From XYC2-FULL-41-22 sp041666465 (GTDB taxonomy: Bacteria > Patescibacteriota > Gracilibacteria > UBA1369 > UBA12470), in the NCBI GenBank assembly GCA_041666465.1, contig JBAYGX010000102.1, forward strand, positions 1-5,493: DNA of 5,493 nucleotides. Direction: 5' to 3'. Made by a program: the position numbers and the translations under genes. Shown here piece after piece: positions 1 to 5,493 of this stretch. A model generated the notes under the pieces. The model was not told where the DNA came from, did not search any database, and was given only the letters and a program-made list of their open reading frames with translations. Position 1 is the first letter of the stretch; each line of letters starts with the position of its first letter.

Positions 1-709
1 AAGGTTTTTCTTCGTTCGCGATTAAACCTTGATGAGCGAGTTGATGATGTGCCTTGCATAAGGGGACGATTGCGTCGGGGTCATGTTTTTGATCGAGTGC
101 TCGTCGTTGCGTATGGTGAAATTCTTCCGTAGGTTTAGTGCATCCCGGATAGGCACAGATACCGTTAGTCTTGGCGACGACATGTTTTTTGATTATAGCT
201 GGGATCTGTTTAGTTTTGCCATACATAAGTTCTTTCATAAAAGTATTCCAATCACGGTCGCCTTTCATCTTCTTGAGCGTGTCGGCAACTTTTGGGTCGA
301 GGTCCATTTCTATCCGTTCGTTTTTCTCCGCGCGGATAAAATCAGACTTATATTCTTTTGTGTAAGTTTCAAGTTCGTGTTGAGTCATCTCTTTTGCTTT
401 TTCAGCCCAAAAACTTGCAGTTTCTTTTGTGGCAATTGCAACTATTGGTTTTACACAATTGATTCCTTTTTCTTCAACGACCCTTTTCAATTCAGGCTTA
501 TCTTCCACGGCTCTTACAACCCACAAGGCGGTATCAATTTGCGCTTTACTCATGCCTGCAAGTTTAGCCGCATACTCATAAATACTGCTGAAACCTTTTG
601 CGGCCCAAATCTTTTGTCGAGCAATTTCCGGAAGTAGTAGCGCACACTGCCTCATCCAGTATTTTGCATTTTTACCGTAATGGACGAATTTTTCATGTAT
701 GTTTTGCAT
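1..709 (-). CDS. HNH endonuclease-like protein, C-terminus cut by window edge
   Basis: A minus-strand frame opens at ATG 709-707 and stays open to base 1, giving 236 residues with no stop. An in-frame TAG lies seven codons upstream, and no other start codon falls between, so the start is firm. Residues 1-135 look helical and charged; residues 20-70 (RQCALLLPEIARQKIW, then GFSSIYEYAAKLAGMS) resemble the N-terminal part of HNH proteins that carry a helix-turn-helix-like module before the nuclease. The HNH domain begins near residue 180. Its visible ligands are Cys185 and Cys190, the His198-His199 pair, then DPDAIVPLC with Cys218, and His221-His222. The usual Asn before 'LVPLC' is Ala213, so metal binding looks kept but one canonical residue is changed. 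It probably binds or cuts DNA; the target is unknown. A possible -10 (TATACT, 741-736) lies upstream, with no good Shine-Dalgarno. The end lies outside the window. Confidence 0.85.
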   Translation of the reverse strand, partial: MQNIHEKFVHYGKNAKYWMRQCALLLPEIARQKIWAAKGFSSIYEYAAKLAGMSKAQIDTALWVVRAVEDKPELKRVVEEKGINCVKPIVAIATKETASFWAEKAKEMTQHELETYTKEYKSDFIRAEKNERIEMDLDPKVADTLKKMKGDRDWNTFMKELMYGKTKQIPAIIKKHVVAKTNGICAYPGCTKPTEEFHHTQRRALDQKHDPDAIVPLCKAHHQLAHQGLIANEEKP

Positions 710-792
710 ATTCTTATATGTTAAAATCTACTGCCAGTATATCTGGAAATTGAAGCGAGTCCATCAACGCGAATTGACTTTTTCGGGGCTGA

Positions 793-822
793 TTGCGCAC
801 TCACCTATTTGCCATTGCGCAA
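793..822. repeat. Inverted/direct repeat in the 140 bp gap
   Basis: The gap 710-849 holds no gene. TTGCGCA at 793-799 pairs with TGCGCAA at 816-822 (7 bp stem, 16 nt loop). Because the core TGCGCA is itself palindromic, the octamer ATTGCGCA also occurs as a direct repeat at 792-799 and 814-821. A rival hairpin pairs TTTGC (808-812) with GCAAA (819-823). No T-run follows on either strand, so this is not a standard intrinsic terminator. It could be a protein-binding site or chance. Confidence 0.35.
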
Positions 823-849
823 ACAAAATTTTGCCTCGAAATTCGCCAC

Positions 850-1398
850 TCACAAAATCGGCTTCATCTTCTCAATCAACAATTCAAATTTCGTATATCC
901 AGCCTTCGCATTGAAATGACCCGCGTCTTTTAATCTTATTAATTCCGTCCCAATTTCTTTCGCAATTTTTTCGCCATTCTCCACGCAAATAAAAGGATCA
1001 TCTTCCGAATGAAAAACGAAAAAATGTTTCGCGCTGTTGCGAATTTTCTCCCAATCAAACGGTTCCCCTACAAAAGGGCGATCCACTTCGTAATACTTAA
1101 TCGGCTTGATCCCGACAGAAGCTGCAACAAATACTGCGGCCTTGACCTTGGTTTTTAGACTTTCAAGTACGCGAAGCAAGAATGCGCCTCCGCAACTATG
1201 GCCGATTAAAATTGTCTCTTCGTCAAACTCATATGACTGAAGTGTCGCGAACCAGTGTTCCGGCGTTTGATTCTTTGGAGTCGAAAACTGCGGAACAAAA
1301 ACCTGATATCCGTCCCCTTCCAATTCTTTCTTCAACCACGGAAACCAACCCTCTTCCGGATATCCGTTCGTCCCGTGAATTATAAAAGCATTTTTCAT
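850..1398 (-). CDS. RBBP9/YdeN-family alpha/beta serine hydrolase
   Basis: This 182-residue cytoplasmic protein has the length and order of the RBBP9/YdeN family of small alpha/beta hydrolases. Visible landmarks are an N-terminal strand with the HGT oxyanion-side motif (residues 8-10), GWFPWLKKELE (17-27) much like human RBBP9, the nucleophile elbow GHSCGG with Ser68, the acid in SEDDPF (Asp134 most likely), and His161 in DAGHFN. The Ser-Asp-His triad is complete, so it should be an active serine hydrolase; the natural substrate is unknown even for better-studied relatives. There is no signal peptide or membrane segment. It starts 7 bp after the cca stop on the same strand with no Shine-Dalgarno, suggesting co-transcription and translation by re-initiation. 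It ends in TGA at the expected family length, which supports the standard genetic code. Confidence 0.9.
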   Translation of the reverse strand: MKNAFIIHGTNGYPEEGWFPWLKKELEGDGYQVFVPQFSTPKNQTPEHWFATLQSYEFDEETILIGHSCGGAFLLRVLESLKTKVKAAVFVAASVGIKPIKYYEVDRPFVGEPFDWEKIRNSAKHFFVFHSEDDPFICVENGEKIAKEIGTELIRLKDAGHFNAKAGYTKFELLIEKMKPIL

Positions 1399-1405
1399 GA
1401 TTTAC

Positions 1406-2743
1406 TTAATTGCCTTTGGTATCGCTACCGGCTTGCTTCGCTTTCTTAGCGTTGAGCCAGCTTATCGCCTCCTTCTTCGTCTTAATCTCATGCGCCAATT
1501 GTTTCTCGCGCAACTCCTCCAGTATCACGCCAACTTCCGGCCCCGGTTTCATCCCGAGAAGCGCCATAATATCTTCACCCGCCAATAACTTCCGCGGCTC
1601 CTTTTTGATCTTCGCACGAGCCTCATCATAAATCGCCTTAAGCTTATTAAACATCGAGTAATCGCTAGGTGTTGTGCCTGCGATATCCGCCTCAAAAACC
1701 GTCATCAGAATCGGGAATTCGGGTTTGAGAAACCAACTTCGCTGTCTTCCAATCGGCATCTCAATCAACTGCTCCATCATGAAATGGTGCTTCACCCCGA
1801 AAACAACTCTATTAATAAATTTTCGCGGGAATTTTAATCTATTTAAAATCGTAACGGCCATCTCTCCTGACATTTCCGAATGATGGTCGTATCTTATGCG
1901 TTCCTTCTGTTGGAAAGTCTGCGGCTTGGCGATATCGTGAAGCAAAACCGCCCATTTCTCTTCAAGCGTGTGGTGTGGCTTAAGAGAACCGAGCGCCTTC
2001 ATCGTGTGATCCCAAACATCACCTTCTTTGTGATACTGCAGCGGTTGCGCGACCCCTTTCAATTCCAGTAATTCAGGCAAAAAATGCTCTAGAACTCCAG
2101 TGTCCTCCATATCATTTAGCGCCTTGACCGCATGTTCACTTGCCAGCATTTTGTTGATTTCATCTCTTAGCCGTTCTTTTGAGACTTTCGCCGACAAATG
2201 CGCGTGATTTTTTACGGCTTTATAAGTTTCCGGATGATATTGAAAGTCGAGAGTGTTTTTAAACCTTATCGCCCGAATTATTCTCAAGTGATCTTCCAAT
2301 ATTCGTTCATGAGCCGTACCTATGAATCTTATGAGTTTATCTTTTAAATCTTTTTTGCCACCCACAAAATCATAAAGTTCTTCGCAAATAGGATCATAAA
2401 AAAGTCCATTGATAGTAAAATCTCTTCTCTTAGCGTCCTCTTCCGCGTGCGTGAACTCAATCGCATTCGGTCTGCGCCCATCCGAATACCCGCTATCCGA
2501 CCTGAAAGTTGCAATCTCGAAATGATGTCCGTTTTGAAGCGCCAAAATCACCCCAAACTCCTTACCTATCGGGATCGTATGTTCCAATAGCGCCTCTATC
2601 TCATCAGGTTTAGCGCTTGTGACTATATCGAAATCTTTGGGCTCATGTCCTAGTAGAAAATCTCGAACACAGCCGCCCGCCCAGTAAGCTTTATGACCTT
2701 TTGACTTAAGAAGTTTTACGATTTCGAGAGATGTGTTTTTCAT
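1406..2743 (-). CDS. cca: CCA tRNA nucleotidyltransferase with HD domain
   Basis: This 445-residue class II nucleotidyltransferase adds or repairs the 3'-terminal CCA of tRNAs from CTP and ATP without a nucleic acid template. The head domain shows GGCVRD (residues 23-28), the metal-binding pair Asp37/Asp39 in KDFDIV, and RRDFTINGL (106-114). EDHLR (150-154) matches the EDxxR amino-acid template for NTP choice, followed by the arginine-rich RAIRF. Residues 180-225 form the neck. A C-terminal HD phosphohydrolase domain follows, with His246, His269-Asp270 and His287-His288; such domains remove 2',3'-cyclic phosphate or 3'-phosphate in some bacterial Cca proteins. The class is shared with poly(A) polymerases, so specificity rests on motif and length and is not proven. 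ATG 2743 is the first start in frame; no Shine-Dalgarno sits at the usual spacing. The serine hydrolase gene follows directly. Confidence 0.92.
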   Translation of the reverse strand: MKNTSLEIVKLLKSKGHKAYWAGGCVRDFLLGHEPKDFDIVTSAKPDEIEALLEHTIPIGKEFGVILALQNGHHFEIATFRSDSGYSDGRRPNAIEFTHAEEDAKRRDFTINGLFYDPICEELYDFVGGKKDLKDKLIRFIGTAHERILEDHLRIIRAIRFKNTLDFQYHPETYKAVKNHAHLSAKVSKERLRDEINKMLASEHAVKALNDMEDTGVLEHFLPELLELKGVAQPLQYHKEGDVWDHTMKALGSLKPHHTLEEKWAVLLHDIAKPQTFQQKERIRYDHHSEMSGEMAVTILNRLKFPRKFINRVVFGVKHHFMMEQLIEMPIGRQRSWFLKPEFPILMTVFEADIAGTTPSDYSMFNKLKAIYDEARAKIKKEPRKLLAGEDIMALLGMKPGPEVGVILEELREKQLAHEIKTKKEAISWLNAKKAKQAGSDTKGN

Positions 2744-2765
2744 TTTTTGTGTTTGTGCCCTTGAG

Positions 2766-2774
2766 ATTTTAGCA
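2766..2774 (-). promoter_or_regulatory. Extended -10 promoter for cca
   Basis: Read on the minus strand, TGC then TAAAAT forms an extended -10 (TGn plus a five-of-six hexamer). Transcription should start near 2759, leaving a leader of about 16 nt before the cca ATG at 2743. No convincing -35 is visible, which fits an extended -10 promoter. It faces away from the plus-strand promoter eight bases further along. Confidence 0.5.
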
Positions 2775-2776
2775 TA

Positions 2777-2785
2777 TGTTATAAT
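2777..2785 (+). promoter_or_regulatory. Extended -10 promoter for the 2792 gene
   Basis: TG, one base, then a perfect TATAAT (2780-2785) is a consensus extended -10. The only -35-like word, TTGAGA at 2761-2766, sits 13 bp away, too close to count. Initiation expected 6-8 bases beyond the hexamer falls on 2791-2793, which is the GTG start codon of the next gene, so the mRNA is probably leaderless. Confidence 0.6.
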
Positions 2786-2791
2786 TAATTC

Positions 2792-3199
2792 GTGAAAAAA
2801 ATATTAAAAATCAGTTTTCTGGTTTTACTTCTTATCGCCGGCATATCAGCGATTTTGATTTTAACAAAGACTGTTAATTTATTTACATTGGTTGTTTCGA
2901 ATCGCAATCCTGATATAACGCCGATTCATATTGAAGTCACTATTGATAATCGGATCGTTTTTTCTGAAGAAGTGGCCTATAACAGCCTGGAAGATATTTT
3001 GGGAACCGGTGCGACAAGTGATTTGAAATCAATAATTCTTTTTGGTAAAAATCATCAAATCAAAGCGACGACTGATTTAACTGATGGTTCTTCGTTAGAT
3101 ATGGAGTTCACGCTCGAAAAGTCCAATCAAAAATGTTTATTGTGGTATGAGCCGGGAGGGTTCGAATTTGAAATTCGGGATGAGCTTAATTTTTATTAA
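2792..3199 (+). CDS. Small membrane-anchored protein of unknown function
   Basis: This is a 135-residue protein that I do not recognise. It begins MKKILK, followed by a strongly hydrophobic segment at about residues 7-25. No lipobox cysteine or clear signal peptidase site is visible, so it is likely a single-pass anchor with the rest outside the cytoplasm. Residues 45-130 alternate polar and hydrophobic positions (IHIEVTIDNRIVFSEE, MEFTLEK, FEFEIRDEL), suggesting a small beta-sandwich; there is one cysteine, Cys115. The GTG start is chosen because MKKILK reads like a true N-terminus and because the TATAAT ending at 2785 places transcription initiation on it. There is no room for a ribosome binding site. 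Its stop codon directly abuts the stop of the convergent DUF4256-like gene. Base composition is more AT-rich than in cca, in keeping with an anchor-plus-Asn/Lys protein. Confidence 0.75.
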   Translation: MKKILKISFLVLLLIAGISAILILTKTVNLFTLVVSNRNPDITPIHIEVTIDNRIVFSEEVAYNSLEDILGTGATSDLKSIILFGKNHQIKATTDLTDGSSLDMEFTLEKSNQKCLLWYEPGGFEFEIRDELNFY

Positions 3200-4210
3200 T
3201 TAATTCTTTTTAACTCTTAATGAGTAACGTGGTGGCCTATTTGGGTTCCTCCCGTATTGATCAGCTAACCATACATAGTGATCTCTATTAAAGGGATAAT
3301 CACCTGGCTTGCCACATACTTGAATTTTAAGCTTCAAAGCTAGAAGTTGGTAAGCTCTCGCAAAAGTCCGAGCAATCGGAGAAGATTGATTCTTGTATGG
3401 AAAACTACTCACCCAGCACCCTGCCGAACGAGACTGCGAATCAACAGTTTTCAAATTTTGCAAATATACATAATCATCTCCACTTATAATTTCGAGGCCG
3501 TTTTTTAATCCACTTACTGCTTTATCGTACGGGACATTGTTTCTTTTTGAGAGTGATACGGCAGTATCTACTAACACGAAATCATCACCTTCATCCTTTA
3601 GAATATCCGGTTCGCCACCAGTATCTTCCATGTATTTAAGAGCCGCGAAAGCTTCCGCATTTCCACACAAAGAGTGTTCCACCTCTCCCCAATTTACTCC
3701 CGGATGTAGATCAATTTGAGCATCGAAGCGATGTTTAAGAACATCTAACAACCATCTTTGCCCTTCTGTAAATTCAATAATTCCATCATTCTTTTTCCTT
3801 TCGAACGCAATTGCACACAACAAATCACCGTCCGGATCGTCTATTCTTTTTAAATGACGGCTTATATCATTGAGGGATAGAGTAGTTTGTGGTGCGGCTC
3901 TCATTGATAACCTCCCTGTCGTCGGATCGGTGAAAACTACAGGGTATCGCATTGCTTTCATGCGTGTTTCTTCCGCAATTCTTAAAACGCCTTGTGCATC
4001 ATAAGCATCTTTCTCTTCTTTAGATCTGAAGCTTGTTCTTCTTTTTTGTCCGCCTGCGACTTCCCATTCTGGCAAATGATTAACAGTGTTAGGATCGAAA
4101 GGCTCGGGAGGTCCATGTCTCCACATCATGAGACGTAGAGCTCCTTTTCCCCGAACACATCCATAAGATGTCGCCTGATGTTCTCCTGGTTGCGTATCAC
4201 GCTTTTCCAT
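3200..4210 (-). CDS. DUF4256-like protein with a long unassigned N-terminal half
   Basis: Numbered from the chosen ATG at 4210, this is a 336-residue protein. Roughly residues 147-334 resemble DUF4256 (usually a stand-alone protein near 190 residues): FTEGQRWLLDVLKHRF, then VNWGEVEHSL, the distinctive YMEDTGGEPD, a DDFVLVDTA strand, and the closing RPPRYSLRV, matching the 'RGFR-SLRV' type ending of the family. The function of DUF4256 is not known. Residues 1-145 are unrecognised, polar, without membrane segments, and include an arginine/lysine-rich stretch (GGQKRRTSFRSKEEKD). The frame can be lengthened by 12 codons to a TTG at 4246, but that TTG is part of a TTGACA -35 box, so the shorter start is preferred. 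Neither start has a properly spaced Shine-Dalgarno. The gene is convergent with the 2792 gene and divergent from tsaD. Confidence 0.75.
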   Translation of the reverse strand: MEKRDTQPGEHQATSYGCVRGKGALRLMMWRHGPPEPFDPNTVNHLPEWEVAGGQKRRTSFRSKEEKDAYDAQGVLRIAEETRMKAMRYPVVFTDPTTGRLSMRAAPQTTLSLNDISRHLKRIDDPDGDLLCAIAFERKKNDGIIEFTEGQRWLLDVLKHRFDAQIDLHPGVNWGEVEHSLCGNAEAFAALKYMEDTGGEPDILKDEGDDFVLVDTAVSLSKRNNVPYDKAVSGLKNGLEIISGDDYVYLQNLKTVDSQSRSAGCWVSSFPYKNQSSPIARTFARAYQLLALKLKIQVCGKPGDYPFNRDHYVWLADQYGRNPNRPPRYSLRVKKN

Positions 4211-4218
4211 AGCGTAGT

Positions 4219-4246
4219 ATCGTACCTCTTTTCTTCGACATGTCAA
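4219..4246 (-). promoter_or_regulatory. Sigma-70-type promoter for the DUF4256-like gene
   Basis: On the minus strand a perfect TTGACA -35 (4246-4241) is followed by a 16 bp spacer and TACGAT (4224-4219) as -10. Eight bases separate the -10 from ATG 4210, so the transcript should begin on or within a base or two of the start codon. This would make the mRNA leaderless and rules out the upstream TTG as a real start. Confidence 0.6.
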
Positions 4247-4299
4247 GACTATATCGGTCGTTTCGGCTTCTTTTAATGGTAGATTTGTAGCGATTTTTT

Positions 4300-5358
4300 A
4301 TGAAAATTCTCTCCTTCGAAACATCTTGTGATGAAACCGCAGTCGCCGTTATCGAAAACGGCACAAATGAGTTTGCATACGCAAACGATTCTAATAATAT
4401 GGGCCGTTCCGGCCTGAGAGTTTTGCATAGCGCAATTTTTTCCCAGATAGATATTCATAAAGAAATCGGTGGAGTTGTACCTGAGGTTGCAGCTCGTGAA
4501 CACATAATAAAAATCATTCCTGTCTTGGATGAGGCGCTTACTAAATCTGGCGTTTCTTTACAAGAAATCGACGCAATCGCCGTCTCAAACAAACCTGGTC
4601 TAATCAGCTCCCTTCTTACCGGGACCGTTACCGCCTCGACCCTTGCTCTTGCGCTCGGCAAGCCGATAATTCCGGTCAATCATATCCACGGACATATTTA
4701 TGCGAACTGGCTGGATCGAGATGCTGACGAGATTCAGTTCCCGATTGTTGTTCTTACCGTTTCAGGCGGACATAACGAGCTTGTTCTGATGAAAGAGCAT
4801 TGTTCATTTGAAGTTCTCGGCGAGACGCTTGATGATGCTGCCGGGGAAGCTTTTGATAAAGTCGCACGATTGATTGGGCTTGGATATCCGGGCGGACCTG
4901 CAATTTCGAAAGCGGCTGTTAATGGTGATAAATATAAATTTGATTTGCCGAGAGCGTGGTTGAAGAAAGGGAGTCTGGATTTTAGCTTTTCGGGATTGAA
5001 GAGTGCGGTCGCCAGAGTTGTTGCCGTACATAAGATTGATACCAAGTTCCAAGCAGATATGTCAGCAAGTTTCCAAGAGGCCGTCTGTGAAGTTTTATCC
5101 GAAAAATTACTTATTGCGGCACGAAAATATAATGCAAAAGAGATTCATTTGGCAGGTGGCGTTTCCGCAAATAAGAGGTTAAGAGAGGTTGTTGCGGAAA
5201 AGGCTGTGTCTTCATTCGTGATGCGGTATCCTGCGAATATTCATTACTGTACGGATAACGGCGCAATGATTGGAGCGGCGGGATATTTTATGTTTGTGAA
5301 GAATCCTGCGGTTTATACGGATTGGAAGAATGTTGAGGCAAGTGCGGGGATTAGCTAG
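4300..5358 (+). CDS. tsaD: tRNA N6-threonylcarbamoyladenosine transferase TsaD
   Basis: TsaD (Gcp/YgjD/Kae1 family, ASKHA fold) transfers the threonylcarbamoyl group from TC-AMP to A37 of ANN-decoding tRNAs, normally with TsaB and TsaE after TsaC makes TC-AMP; none of those partners is in this window. Visible motifs are ETSCDET (residues 7-13), GGVVPEVAAREH (57-68), the metal ligands His128 and His132 in NHIHGH, SGGHNE (155-160), GEAFDKVARLIGLGYPGGP (182-200), AGGVSANKRLR (285-295), and CTDNGAMIG with Asp319 as third metal ligand. All core residues are present and the 352-residue length is slightly above the usual 330-345. The excess is about 17 residues inserted between the first motif and GGVVPE (around residues 23-40). 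The stretch before the ATG is T-rich (six T) with no Shine-Dalgarno. A transposase fragment lies convergently downstream. Confidence 0.96.
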   Translation: MKILSFETSCDETAVAVIENGTNEFAYANDSNNMGRSGLRVLHSAIFSQIDIHKEIGGVVPEVAAREHIIKIIPVLDEALTKSGVSLQEIDAIAVSNKPGLISSLLTGTVTASTLALALGKPIIPVNHIHGHIYANWLDRDADEIQFPIVVLTVSGGHNELVLMKEHCSFEVLGETLDDAAGEAFDKVARLIGLGYPGGPAISKAAVNGDKYKFDLPRAWLKKGSLDFSFSGLKSAVARVVAVHKIDTKFQADMSASFQEAVCEVLSEKLLIAARKYNAKEIHLAGGVSANKRLREVVAEKAVSSFVMRYPANIHYCTDNGAMIGAAGYFMFVKNPAVYTDWKNVEASAGIS

Positions 5359-5361
5359 ATA

Positions 5362-5493
5362 TGGCCGTCCCATGTTATTTTTTCACGGGTTGTATACACT
5401 TTTCGTTAATAGAATCTTTTTATGATTTCGCAAGGGGTTAGACATCTTTTGCCTTCCTTTAGAGCAGAATGAGGTCTGGACATGTTGTAGTAC
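5362..5493 (-). mobile_element. Putative insertion-sequence end, truncated by the window
   Basis: The transposase tail entering from the right edge implies a mobile element whose transposase 3' end faces tsaD. The plus strand at 5362-5376 reads TGGCCGTCCCATGTT, beginning with the TG that many rve-type elements carry at their tips (so the element would end in CA on the other strand). It lies 44 bp beyond the transposase stop and 3 bp after the tsaD stop. The boundary is a guess because the partner inverted repeat is outside the window. Confidence 0.4.
5406..5493 (-). CDS. C-terminal tail of rve/DDE-type transposase (partial)
   Basis: Only the last 28 codons are inside the window; the frame is open at the right edge (first full codon at 5492-5490) and ends in TAA at 5408-5406. 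The tail contains YYNMSRPHSALKEG and then LTPCEIIKRFY. The arrangement Y-N-x-x-R-P-H-S-A-L followed by T-P-x-E is the hallmark of the end of the integrase catalytic core in IS3- and IS481-type transposases. The catalytic residues themselves lie outside the window, so the family and whether the gene is intact cannot be decided. It is convergent with tsaD, 47 bp apart. Confidence 0.72.
   Translation of the reverse strand, partial: YYNMSRPHSALKEGKRCLTPCEIIKRFY

Noticed and set aside
83..637. A 184-codon plus-strand open frame at the left end
   Set aside because: Its protein is Phe/Ser/Cys-rich and resembles nothing, while the opposite strand reads a clear HNH protein through the same bases.
850..852. 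TGA as a recoded sense codon, as in some CPR lineages
   Set aside because: The hydrolase ends at the correct family length at this TGA, and reading through adds only a short meaningless tail; no gene here has an internal in-frame TGA.
3161..3194. Palindrome CGAATTTGAAATTCG followed about 10 bases later by a T-run, as a terminator for the 2792 gene
   Set aside because: The stem is AT-rich and short, the T-run is too far away, and it lies inside the coding sequence.
4734..5045. Minus-strand open frames inside tsaD
   Set aside because: They lie wholly within the conserved tsaD coding region and have no family features.
5369..5391. CCCATG ... CACGGG as a tsaD terminator
   Set aside because: The stem has a mismatch, the T-run is in the loop rather than after the stem, and the bases may belong to a mobile-element tip.
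5383..5445. A 20-codon minus-strand ORF with an AAGGAAGG Shine-Dalgarno six bases before its ATG
   Set aside because: It overlaps the transposase tail in another frame; the purine run is part of the codons for that tail, and the peptide has no recognisable feature.
1..5493. CRISPR array, tRNA or rRNA gene, riboswitch, or toxin-antitoxin pair
   Set aside because: No regularly spaced repeats, cloverleaf-like segment, rRNA motif or paired small genes were seen, although a covariance-model scan was not possible.

Overview
The window reads as a piece of a small, AT-leaning bacterial genome using the standard genetic code: genes end in TAA, TGA and TAG, and the TGA-ended hydrolase has exactly its family's length. 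Two protein types point to a Patescibacteria (CPR) type genome: a long DUF4256-like protein, and a 'helical N-terminus plus C-terminal HNH' protein. So does the near absence of Shine-Dalgarno sequences. This placement is an inference from protein style, not a phylogenetic result.

Layout, left to right. A minus-strand HNH-endonuclease-like gene runs off the left edge (start at 709). After a 140 bp gap come two closely packed minus-strand genes, read as cca (2743 to 1406) and then an RBBP9/YdeN-type serine hydrolase (1398 to 850), 7 bp apart. At about 2744-2791 a compact divergent promoter region separates cca from a plus-strand gene for a small membrane-anchored protein (2792-3199). That gene starts with GTG, exactly where its transcript should begin. 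It meets a convergent DUF4256-like gene whose stop codon directly abuts its own. The DUF4256-like gene is best started at 4210, because the longer reading would use the -35 box as its start codon. Next, plus-strand tsaD (4300-5358) is complete. Three bases beyond its stop a putative insertion-sequence end begins, followed by the minus-strand C-terminal tail of an rve/DDE transposase (5493-5406) that enters from the right edge.

Two genes serve tRNA maturation: Cca adds or repairs the 3' CCA, and TsaD works in t6A37 synthesis. They are not in one operon. The hydrolase is probably co-transcribed with cca, but no shared pathway can be claimed. No tRNA, rRNA, CRISPR array or obvious defence system was seen. 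The most interesting signals are the leaderless-type promoter geometry at two genes, the mirrored extended -10 elements between cca and the small membrane gene, the extra N-terminal half of the DUF4256-like protein, and the transposase tail with its candidate element end.
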